Source: Rodentolepis nana
Taxonomy: Eukaryota > Platyhelminthes > Cestoda > Cyclophyllidea > Hymenolepididae
DNA: 10,916 nucleotides
Direction of reading: 5' to 3'
Assembly (NCBI GenBank): GCA_900617975.1
Contig: UZAE01013700.1
Coordinates: 9,061 to 19,976, forward strand
Shown here: piece by piece, positions 1 to 7,990 of the stretch
Layout: every line of letters starts with the position of its first letter
Position numbering within the stretch: the stretch's first letter is position 1
The notes under the pieces: model-generated
Database searches by the model: none
The model's input: the letters and a program-made list of their open reading frames with translations, nothing else
Told to the model about the DNA's origin: nothing
Position numbers and translations under genes: made by a program

Positions 1-1545
1 GCTACAGAGTGCATGGCTGACTCTGCTCATTAATAATTAAGACATTCAACTCACCAAATGGTTGGAGTAGCTCAAGTTGACTGCGAAGTGGTGTTTATAA
101 GAAGTAAACTCCACGATTCTCTCCCTCGAATAAGGAACTGATTCACCTTCTCCTTTATTCTCATCAGTATTATGGAGATTTTATAAGCAACCAGACGGAG
201 GAGGTGGAAAATGAGTGGTTGGAAGGAGGAGAAGCATTGAAAGAGCTTGCCTGCCTTAATTTGGTCATCTTTTGAACCGCTCTTCCAAGTGTCTGCCTAC
301 CGGCGGCTTTCGGTAACCACCATTGTAAGATCAAGATCATAAGATTCCATTGCAAACCCCCTCGCCGAGGAACGAAACAATTCCAACGTTTGACTGCGGA
401 TGGTGCTCTTTCAAGAAACACCTCAAATCGGTGCATTTTTTAAAGTGAAGAGTAGAAAAGTAGGAAACAACGCTTATCCAGCTACATTTCACGTATTCAC
501 TAAGCAAATGGCGTATTTGAAGCGACTCCTGCTCTGTCCTTCCACTTAGAAGTCTGCTGCACGCTTTCGTGATTCATTAAATGGTTGACATGGTTATATG
601 CGATAAAAATATAATATTGGCAGGGGGTACTTTGGGGAAAAGTGCATCTCTCCAGTGAAGCGGAAAAGTACGCAATGACATGGATTCTTCGGAGAAGCGG
701 TGACACCAAAGTTCGAAATAAACTCGAACAAAGAGATATCATAAGAGCCAAATCGTTTGCAGGCGCAGTTACACCTTGTGCGTGAATATGAAATCATTTA
801 GAGCGGATCAGTTAGAGAAGTGATGATATAAAGGAGCCGCTCGACTTTCCCTTCTTCCGAGGGTTCTGTCAGAAGGCCGACTGCTTCTGACAAAGTCTTC
901 GTAGACTGTTGTGCATTTGCGGAAGGCACCTGCCCATCTTTTGTCTACATGCGAGTGACGTCATTGGGCACTTGGCGTCACATTGCTTGACACCGTCGTC
1001 TTTCAGCTCCTACCAGATCCATTCACAAAAAGACCAGTGAAGTGCTGAATCGATCGAGTTTCCAGTAAAGAGTCGATGATCAATCCACACAAATGCAGCT
1101 GTAGATTTGTGGTGGTTTCCAAGACACTGGTTCATTCGTCATTAGATGATAAGACTTCATGCGAATACATTTGGCCAGGATTTGAGTAGGCACTTATTGG
1201 CAATGCTGTATGGAGAGTTCTACCCGGCACAACCACAGCACATCATACTGTCGTAGCTTTGTGAACCACAACACATTCAAACTCAATTTATAGCATTTTG
1301 ATTTCTTAACATGCTGGTGATTAGATATCGCCACAAATTTTTTTGATTACATGTCACCTTGAGAAAGAGCACCAATTTCTATATTCGATTTCAAATTTTC
1401 TGACACGTCCTTCGTACAGATTGTGTGTCTTAATTGGGGGATGGGGGGGGGGACATATCTGGCAAAATTGTCTGTTTCGAAGAATCTGATTCCATTCACC
1501 ACTAAGCTAATTACACTGTAAATGTTCGAAATTGCTATTATTATT
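1..1545. other. No supported gene; probable distal PKD2 intron or intergenic DNA
   Basis: No exon here could be tied to a known protein. The preceding polycystin-2 exon, which should encode the end of the last membrane helix and a motif like LAIINDTYSEVK, was looked for on the + strand up to 2457 and not found, so this stretch is probably intron whose 5' end is outside the window. By eye, 1-1260 is less AT-rich than the rest. It holds a 9-bp stem-loop at 867-892, a TATAAAGG string at 827-834, a TGACGTCA palindrome at 956-963, and G runs at 1436-1440 and 1443-1452. None of these is tied to a transcript. Confidence 0.5.
867..892. repeat. Perfect 9-bp inverted repeat (stem-loop)
   Basis: TGTCAGAAG at 867-875 is the exact reverse complement of CTTCTGACA at 884-892, with an 8-nt spacer. 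It sits 33 nt downstream of a TATAAAGG string (827-834). A function is not supported; chance is possible. Confidence 0.5.
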
Positions 1546-1610
1546 TCGAATGGCAGGCTTTATGATATTTATCATTAGCCCTTAATATTTGACTTCAGCT
1601 TCCCCCAAGA
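1546..1610 (-). repeat. Dispersed repeat, short copy (A)
   Basis: About 65 nt matching the end of the dispersed repeat that contains AATGGCAGG, then a TATCATTAGCCCTT block, then GACTTCAGCTTC. The same blocks in the same order occur at 2245-2313 (opposite strand), 3868-3930, 9851-9910 and 10845-10905. The rest of the element is missing and the match stops before a run of ten G at 1611-1620. The strand given is the inferred sense strand, on which only the 3' end remains. An 11-bp inverted repeat (1530-1540 and 1640-1650) brackets this copy. Confidence 0.65.
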
Positions 1611-1969
1611 GGGGGGGGGGTACATTTATAGCAGTTAATTAATAGCAATTCATTAGCTGTCTTCTGGCTCCCCAGTATCTCTGGCTTTCCGTCGTTGTCT
1701 TTAGGGCTGGACACCGAATCAGGTGGGTCTTCTCCATTTCCTCCTGTTCGAAATTTTAGGGCATACTTCGCAAGGCCAACTTATAAAACGTCGATTACAT
1801 CCTGGCGTGTGTGTGCGTGAGAAGACGTGTCCCACAGAGTCAACAATTAAGAGTTATTTTCCAATGAGATATGCTTTTGACAAGGTGAAAAAGACACATA
1901 ACACGCAGAACAACAGATGCGTTAGATTGGTTACCAATCCAAGTGACATGCATTGAGTTATGCGTCCTC

Positions 1970-2330
1970 ATTATTTGTCTAATGAGTTGGGGGTGTGCGA
2001 TGGACTTGCCTCCAAGTGGTGCACCCTGGGCAACGTATACTCATACGGCAAAAAAATCTACTAACTGGCAGTTGACTTCTCACTTCAAACTACCCTCACC
2101 CCATTGTATGTCATATTCGACTTCTTCTACAATTCTCACCTCACCTTCTTTTCTACCTTTGTGTCTGTCTCTTTTACATCTTTGAAACACTCTTCTCTTC
2201 CCTACCCCCCCCCTCTCGACTTTTTTTCACTTAGATGTTCCTTGCCCTTTGGGAAGTCTGAAGTCGACTAAATGGCTAATGATAACCATCAAGACGCCTG
2301 CCATTTGATATAAATTATTTGCCTAATGAG
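1970..2330 (+). mobile_element. Dispersed repeat, near full-length copy (B) with 17-nt target-site duplication
   Basis: The element (1987-2313, about 327 nt) starts near GGGGGTGTGCGATGG and ends in GCCATTTGATATAA. It is flanked by ATTATTTGTCTAATGAG (1970-1986) and ATTATTTGCCTAATGAG (2314-2330), a direct repeat with one mismatch in 17. Read on the other strand it aligns over most of its length with the copies at 3868-4120 and 9845-10165. The duplication length is typical of retroposons inserted by target-primed reverse transcription and longer than usual for DNA transposons. No tRNA-like A and B boxes and no poly(A) tail are visible, so the class is unresolved: SINE-like or the end of a longer retroelement. 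It contains nine C at 2205-2213. Its longest reading frame looks non-coding. It lies 144 nt upstream of the first visible PKD2 exon. Confidence 0.8.
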
Positions 2331-2457
2331 ACTCATATCCGCTCCACTTAATGCCCTAATTAATGCTAGACTTTTCTAACTGCCACTCTTATATAAAAAC
2401 GCGACCAGCGGCTCTAAAGATCTTCAATTTACTTAAATACCCGCTCTGCTACTTTAG

Positions 2458-5414
2458 ATTTCCAAGGGATTCTTCGCGAGATTCTCGAAGCGAAGACGAA
2501 CGTTGTTGGACGAAGTTCTTCAATCTGCAAAAGTTGGTGATAAAATGGAACTCACCTTTGCTAATTGGAGGCGAGCTATGAAATCGTAAGAAAATTATGC
2601 TAATTTGACTGCCTATTGATAGACTTTAGTGCACTCTTCGCATATGCATGACTAGTACACGACTTAAAATTTCAAGTAATTTGAAATCAGCTTAATCTAA
2701 TGATGGTTGTGTTATGAAGTTAATAGGCCACATTAATGTGGAAATTTCACTCCTCACAGCATTCAAGCCAAAAAACAGAAGACTCAAGTAGAGGTTGGAC
2801 AACCAGACAAATAATCATAGTGAATTGGACTAACTTAGTCCGAATTATGAAGTCTAATTAATATATTACTTATAATTTTCAATAGGGTAAAATTTGGGAT
2901 CCTACAAGACTAAGCACAAGCACCTTATTTGCGACAGATCTGTAGCGGTTTGCTACCCTAGTAAAGTCTGACCGATTCAGAAATCTCTAAGTGGCAGATT
3001 CTCCAACATCTAGCTAGACTCCCAGAACAAGCTAAGCTATAGCCCAGCTATAAGGGAAACAGACGTGTAGCACGGAATACGTTTATTCGGTACGTATATT
3101 GATAGCAAAGTGTGCCTTTTTGGCAAAGCGATTAGTTATAAGATAATTCTAGCATAATTCGCTTGAACATTAATAGCTAAATATTTCGGAGTAGTATTCT
3201 ATAGCAGGACTTCTATTTTGTCATTGATGAAGTGTCCCACAGATCATTCGTGTGCTTCAAAAGGCAGAAACGAAATGCATGAATTCATTAGGGATCAGGT
3301 TTAAACCAACAACGCTATAAAATATTCTGGCATTCAATGCTCCAATTGGCTAATTGAAATAATAATAGTGTAACCCTTGTAGGTAGGACTTCAGGAGGGC
3401 TATTTTAACTGGGGTTCGAGCCCAGCATTTATAGCCGACACCTCCTCTCCGATGACAGTTTTGGTCCATGCTATCCGTTCGAATTTATAGATAGGATAAT
3501 TCATGGTGTAGACGATGGAAACCGCGATCTTCATTGTCACAAACGGAGAATGTCAAGAAATGCGGGGGTGGGAGAGAACATACAGAACAGTCATCGCTAA
3601 AATAACTTCAAACAATTTTTTCCTTTAAGTGCTATATTTGTCTATTAAGTGAAAAATCATCCTCAATGTCTCCGCAAAAGATCAATTGAGGTATCCGTCG
3701 AATCCTGGGATGTCTGAATCCCCTAATTATCATCCGCGTTCAACGGAAAAATATTTGCAAAAAGTACAATTTTGTTAGAGCAGAAGAGATTGTGCTAGGA
3801 CTGCATGAAAAAGGTAGTTTATCAAGGGCGAGGTCGGTCAGCTTTTGAAATATATATATTCATTCATTTATATCAAATAGCAGGTGTTTTGATAGCTATC
3901 ATTAGCCCTTTAGCTGATTTCGAGTTTCACAGAGGGGAGAAAAATTCAAGAGGGCGAACAGAAAATTGATTCAAGAATGCAAAAGAGATAGACGGACACA
4001 AAGGCAAAGAAAAAGGCAAAATGAGTATTGTGGAAGTGGTGGAATATGACATACAGTGGGGTCATGGCAGTTTGAAGTCAGAAGTCAACTGCCGGTTCAT
4101 AGACTATTTTGCCAAATGAGTGGACCCATTCAGCTGCGATGTTTCAAAGAATAACGACCTCAAAGGCTTATCTACAATCCCTCAAATTGTCATGCAATTC
4201 TTAATATTATTGGCATTAACAGAGAGATGGAGAATATTTTAAGAATCTTTTTTTTGGTCTGATTTAGAGCTGGTTATTCGGAGATGGAAGCCGCATTCAT
4301 TTTTCAAAAATACGACAGGGATGGTGATAATATGCTCGACTTTCTTGAATGCCGTAAAATGCGTGAAGATTTCAGTTTGGGGGTAAGCTAAACATCCCTA
4401 ATACTCCGCAAAAAGCTTACCCCTACTACTGAAAAAATAAAAGTAGCAATATCATGGCATATTATATATTTTAGCTTGCTTTCCAACCAATGGACTCCGA
4501 CGATGAGGAGAAAACCAAGGATACTGAGTCGACGAATCTCGATTCCAATAAAGATGTGGTAAGTTGATGGGAAAGTTGTAATATGATACGATTTTCACTG
4601 ATTTAGTAAACAGTTTACCCGGAAATGATCGACAGGTGCGTCTATCAGTCCAGAGATCAAATAATGTCAACAGAAGGATACCTTCACTTTACCCTAGTTA
4701 TCTTTTGTGGAAACTTGGCAACTTTTTAGTTATTCATGAGGATGAGGGGTCGTTAATCAACAAGGGCGGTTCACAGCTTGTCGGCCAAAAAAAGTTCGGA
4801 CCCATTTAGAAAGGTTACGTTCCGAAGCACACTTTTCAGTTCGTATTCGATTTAAAACTTCTTAGAGGCGAATATTCTGAAGCGATTGACTCCAAAAAAA
4901 GCGAAGCTCCTTATTGGCTGGTCATCAAGTGAATTCAAACGACTATTGTCCCAATCCTTCCAAGATATTAAATTCCCTTTCAGATTAACTATCGCTTCGA
5001 GTTCTATCAGTACTGCAACGTTAATTCTATTAGGATATGGTGGTTTTGTAGCCGATCTAATGAATAGCTCACATATTTCGGAATTAGCAAATGCACCTTA
5101 CAGCTCACATTTCTGGATGTACACCAATGAGTATTGCTAGAATGACACGTGAGTAGATAGACGTAAAAAGCAGGTTTGCTAAAAACAGTGTTGCATAGTC
5201 CAAACTCATCGAAATTGAAGCTAACAACAATTTCCTTTAATTTCCCCAGTTCGCTGATCGAGAAGACTGCGAGGAGCTGAATGAACGCATAGTCCAGGTA
5301 GAAGAAGGCATGAACAATATTGTGCGCCAAATCTCCTCAATTATCGGCAACATTGAGCGTACCGAACGCGCAAGAAGAGAAAACGAGCATGCCTTAATGA
5401 AAGGCATCATCTAA
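2458..5414 (+). CDS. PKD2: Polycystin-2 (PKD2, TRPP family channel), C-terminal exons; 5' part outside window
   Basis: Exons 2458-2585, 4268-4382, 4475-4558 and 5250-5414 join in frame to 163 residues and a TAA stop. Introns of 1682, 92 and 691 nt have GT-AG ends. Exon one (ISKGFFARF...) aligns with the segment after the last membrane helix of human polycystin-2 and has an in-frame TAG just before its acceptor. Exon two encodes YSEMEAAF and an EF-hand loop, DRDGDNMLDFLE (visible residues 59-70, nt 4314-4349), with acidic residues at loop positions 1, 3, 5, 9 and 12, so calcium binding is expected. Exon three is an acidic linker (MDSDDEEK...). Exon four is the coiled coil (EELNERIVQVEEGMNNIVRQ...), which in the family drives oligomerisation. 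The protein ends right after the coiled coil, so the longer vertebrate tail is absent. In the family this is a calcium-permeable channel subunit of cilia and ER. The membrane domain is not in the window. Family assignment is secure; exact splice ends are inferred. Confidence 0.9.
2586..4267 (+). other. PKD2 intron, 1682 nt, containing a repeat copy
   Basis: The donor TC|GTAAGA follows codon fragment TC, and the acceptor TTTAG|A supplies the third base (TCA, Ser), so the phase match supports the intron. It contains repeat copy C (3868-4120) and two short palindromes: CCACATTAATGTGG (2728-2741) and GGACTAA-C-TTAGTCC (2827-2841). No exon was recognised inside it. Confidence 0.75.
3868..4120 (-). 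repeat. Dispersed repeat, truncated copy (C)
   Basis: It begins at TTATATCAAATAGCAGG and runs through the shared blocks GGACACAAAGGCA, GGAATATGACATACA and AGAAGTCAACTGCC to GCCAAATGAG. Beyond that the terminal 60 nt or so found in copies B and D (the GTATACGTTGCCCAGGG...GCACACCCC end) are missing. By eye about 80% identity to copy B over the last 95 nt. It lies in a PKD2 intron, opposite in orientation to copy B. No convincing target-site duplication was found; only a 6-nt TGAATG match was seen on the flanks. Confidence 0.75.
4559..5249 (+). other. PKD2 intron, 691 nt, between acidic linker and coiled coil
   Basis: The donor GTG|GTAAGT and acceptor TTTCCCCAG|TTC both match consensus, and both flanking exons are in phase 0. 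Open frames inside it (for example 4856-5140) show no resemblance to the polycystin-2 linker and do not join the flanking exons in phase, so no exon is called. Confidence 0.7.
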
Positions 5415-5594
5415 TCAACCTTACTCATCACAACAGAGAATAACTGACATATAGATGTTGTGAGCCATCACTTCCTACTACACTACACTCATTTAAATCA
5501 TGCACCATAAAAAAAGCAGAATTCATTTATTTAGACAAAAATGTTAACACAAAATCATGAGAGAGACAAATGCATCACTGCCAACACCAGAAAT
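5415..5594. other. Convergent 3' untranslated region between PKD2 and the kinase gene
   Basis: Only 180 nt separate the two stop codons. The minus-strand gene has an AATAAA here. The plus-strand gene has no AATAAA before the kinase coding region, only a weak CATAAA variant at 5506-5511. If that is used, the two mature transcripts would meet or overlap near 5505-5530. Confidence 0.6.
5526..5531 (-). promoter_or_regulatory. Polyadenylation signal AATAAA of the kinase gene
   Basis: TTTATT on the + strand reads AATAAA on the minus strand, 64 nt after the kinase stop codon. The position fits a short 3' untranslated region. Confidence 0.65.
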
Positions 5595-7982
5595 TTAATC
5601 TAACGACATATTGACCTGTTGGTTCTCGTTCAGGGGCTGTAGGGCACGTTTTTTGGGTTCCCGTACATCCATGAAAATCTCCTCATCCTCCTCTTCCTCA
5701 GTTTCTTCAATCTCAGCGCCAGCTTGTTCCTGCATCACTTGATCTCTAGCAGCTGCGACTTGATAAGTAGAGGCACCCAACATCACTGTACTAGGCAGGA
5801 TATTCAACTGAGGAGGGAAGGAAGGAAGAAGAGAAAGAAAGAGGCTAAACAATTCTCCATGGTATGCAATAGAAGACATGGATTAAAGGAAATTTAGCAA
5901 AAAAAACCTTTTTGGTTTCTGCCTCTTCTTCGGTAACGTCATCGGTAATGGTGGCAGCAGACTGGAAGAGCTCGAGGAATTTCTCTGGAATTCTGCTTGG
6001 AGGCAAACCAACAAATTCTTCTCCAACTGCGGGGACAGAATCCAAGTCGAAATCGGAGAAATAGGGATGTAAAAGAGCCTCCTGGGCACTAATTCTCTTC
6101 ACAGGGTCGTATAACAACATTTTCTGAAGAGAAAAAAATAGCTTAAAATAATGAGACATATCGAATGGGTGACAATTGTGAATTCACAATTCGGTAATTA
6201 TTTTTACCCAGAATGGTTGGAGGTATTCCGGATACCTACCAACAGCCCAAGACGACTTACTCTACTATAATTGCATAGTAATAGAAACAATTTATCGATT
6301 TCCTTACTTGGATGGACATCCTAGTAGGCTTTGAAATTAAAGTTAACTCCAAAGCGCTATAGAAAACTTGTTTTTAAATGAGCCAGATGGACTGCCAAAC
6401 CGATTCGTCAATCAGTTTTAAGCATAATTGACATATACACTATATAAAATGTAAATTAGTTAATTCTGGATTGATTAAATAAAGGCGAAAACTTGGATTT
6501 TTCCCCATTATAAAGCTAAACTGGAACAATGGAATACACAAATGCCATCTTAATCAGAAGGCAAATGATTGTTGATCACCCAAGTCCTCCGATTACCCCC
6601 AGAAGAGAATGACCAAACGTCTATCATAAGAGCAATCCTTACACAGGTTCCCTCTAGCAAGTAAAGCATTGCTAACATCTTACCTAATGATATTATCAAA
6701 TAATAAAAGGCTGGTAGTTTTATTAAATGGATGCCGAGCTTAACATCATATAAAGAATTTTATTAAGTGCAGTCATCCTAACACCGACCACATGTGATAG
6801 ACTTAACGAGTATAGCTGACCCCAACCAGGTCGCAATACTATTAACCTGATCTTGAATTTTGAGCCTAGAAACTAAACATGCAAAGCAAAAGCAGACGAA
6901 ATAACTCACTTTTACGCTTGTGAGTTAAAACACTATCATCATTCAAATCTGTCCCCTCTCTACCAATGTGAATATAAGACGTGCTTTTAAAAAAAATATT
7001 AACGATCAGACCAATAAATTTAGGTTTCTCATTATACACAGCAAAAATGGGTATACTTACAGAGAGCAAATCAAATCCGTCCTCATTTAGACGACCCTGA
7101 AATTCTGCTATATCGTAGATTCTAAAGGAGTGCCATTCGGGATAAATTATGGGATTGTAATCGCGAAGTCTAGTTATACCAGGCCAAGTTTCTTCAGTAG
7201 GAACGCCAAGAATTTTGAATATCTTGAATAACTGGTCGATTTCTGAGTCCCCACGGAAAATCGGATCACCCGCAGCAAGTTCAGCGAAAATACAGCCCAT
7301 AGCCCACATATCTACACCAGCACAGTAGTAATCTTCACCAAACATGATTTCAGGTGCCCGATACCATAGGGTTACAATCTGGGAAATATTAAAGTAGTAG
7401 TTAAAACAAACCTCGTGCGTCATTTTACGCGGTGGATAGCCTAGCGACTTTGCTAAACCGAAATCCGCTAATTTTACGACATTTCTCTCTACATCAACGA
7501 GCACATTCTGGGGTTTTAAATCCCGATGAATGATACGGCGAGCATGACAGTACAAAAGACCCTGAAGCATTTGATACATAAAGGATTGCATGAGCTTGTT
7601 TGAAATAAGACGATTGGGTTGTTTTTCTATATACTTTCGAAGATCGAAGGTTAAGAATTCGAATATAAGAAACAAACGACCGCGATCCATTACAATGCGC
7701 TCAAGACTAGAAGATATGTGAAAATAGACATAGTTACTTCACGATATTGGGATGTGCAACTTCTTTGAGTAATGCAATCTCTCTTAATGCAGTGGCTGGA
7801 ATGCCGTCATCGAAGTTCTCAAGTTTAATTCTTTTCATTGCCTTTAAAGTATTTGACTTCCGACACCGACATTTGTAAACCACACCGTAGGTGCCTAATA
7901 AGATCAAATAAAGCTGAATTTAAAAAATACCTTCGCCAATCTTCTCCAAGCGAAAGTATTCATTGATTATATCGAGAGCCAT
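5595..7982 (-). CDS. CDK1/2-like cyclin-dependent kinase with acidic C-terminal extension, six exons
   Basis: Exons on the minus strand: 7982-7931, 7894-7738, 7706-7412, 7378-7061, 6123-5908 and 5807-5595, joining in frame to 416 residues ([20 protein letters not shown]... to NMSLD). Introns are 36, 31, 33, 937 and 100 nt. Seen: glycine loop GEGTYGVV with T19 and Y20 at the inhibitory Wee1/Myt1 sites of the family, catalytic K38, cyclin-binding helix PATALRE (50-56) in place of [15 protein letters not shown] with D132, DFG with D151, T-loop T166 in THE, WYRAPE, and [12 protein letters not shown] typical of CDK1/CDK2. The kinase domain ends near residue 300 at HPYFSDF, where most CDK1/2 proteins stop; about 116 more residues follow, with an acidic run (378-393) and a basic PKKR (397-400). 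It should phosphorylate Ser/Thr-Pro sites when bound to a cyclin. Features of CDK1, CDK2 and CDK5 are mixed, so no symbol is given. Confidence 0.93.
5808..5907 (-). other. Kinase intron 5 (100 nt) with long polypyrimidine tract
   Basis: Spliced out, it joins ...ETKK to LNILPSTV... in phase 0. The donor is weak (AAG|GTTTTT). The acceptor is preceded by an unbroken pyrimidine run on the minus strand (35 purines on the + strand, 5810-5844). Reading through instead gives a short tail ending at a stop at 5845-5847. Confidence 0.75.
6124..7060 (-). other. Kinase intron 4 (937 nt), no further gene seen
   Basis: The donor TCT|GTAAGT and acceptor TTTCTCTTCAG|AAA split the kinase domain between ...GFDLLS and KMLLYDP. 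The flanking sequence aligns without a gap to CDK1/CDK2, so no exon is missing here. The interior is AT-rich and without recognised features. Confidence 0.8.
7379..7411 (-). other. Kinase intron 3, 33 nt, frame-neutral
   Basis: GTTTGTTTTA...ATATTTCCCAG lies between THE and [10 protein letters not shown]. Its length is a multiple of three with no in-frame stop, so retention would insert 11 residues just after the T-loop threonine. Related kinases have THE directly followed by a VVTLWY-type sequence, which supports removal. Confidence 0.85.
7707..7737 (-). other. Kinase intron 2, 31 nt
   Basis: Donor GAA|GTAACT and acceptor CTTCTAG|T restore [17 protein letters not shown], which aligns with HPNIVSLQDVLMQDSRL of human CDK1. 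Without removal the frame meets TAA right after the donor. Confidence 0.85.
7895..7930 (-). other. Kinase intron 1, 36 nt
   Basis: Donor GAAG|GTATTT and acceptor CTTATTAG|GC split the second glycine codon of [10 protein letters not shown]. Joining restores the canonical glycine-rich loop. Confidence 0.88.
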
Positions 7983-7990
7983 TCTGGACA
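7983..7990 (-). promoter_or_regulatory. Splice acceptor immediately upstream of the kinase start codon
   Basis: On the minus strand TGTCCAG|A is followed directly by the ATG, leaving one base between a CAG and the start codon. It could be the acceptor of a 5' untranslated intron (a GCG|GTAGGT donor exists at 8216, giving 233 nt) or a spliced-leader trans-splicing site, a known flatworm process. The pyrimidine tract is weak and neither is proven. Confidence 0.35.

Noticed and set aside
170..436. 88-codon open frame on the minus strand
   Set aside because: No recognisable domain, no splice or promoter support, and other frames look equally coding-like.
656..778. Exon-like stretch on + (EAEKYAMTWILRRSGD...) between CTCTCCAG and GTGCGT
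   Set aside because: It has plausible splice sites, but its phase does not fit the next PKD2 exon and it does not resemble polycystin-2.
956..963. TGACGTCA palindrome and TATAAAGG (827-834) as a promoter
   Set aside because: No gene start follows either within a plausible distance. Short motifs like these occur by chance.
1591..1780. Open frame of about 55 codons on the minus strand (KFRTGGNGEDPPD...)
   Set aside because: It looks coding-like but runs into repeat copy A and the G tract, has no start codon or good splice sites, and matches no family I know.
2363..2581. 72-codon + frame over the first visible PKD2 exon
   Set aside because: It is in a different frame; the frame starting at 2458 matches polycystin-2 and splices in phase to the EF-hand exon.
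3366..3426. tRNA-like T arm (CTGGG-GTTCGAG-CCCAG, 3409-3425) with an A-box-like string 47 nt upstream
   Set aside because: The T54-T55-C56 spacing is off by one relative to a real tRNA, and no acceptor stem pairs. Not enough for a tRNA gene or tRNA-derived SINE.
4840..5140. Open frames within the PKD2 691-nt intron, one preceded by TTTTCAG
   Set aside because: Exon lengths would not preserve phase between the flanking phase-0 exons, and the sequence does not resemble the polycystin linker.
5810..5844. 35-nt pure purine run, possible triplex or regulatory tract
   Set aside because: It is explained as the polypyrimidine tract of a kinase splice acceptor on the minus strand.
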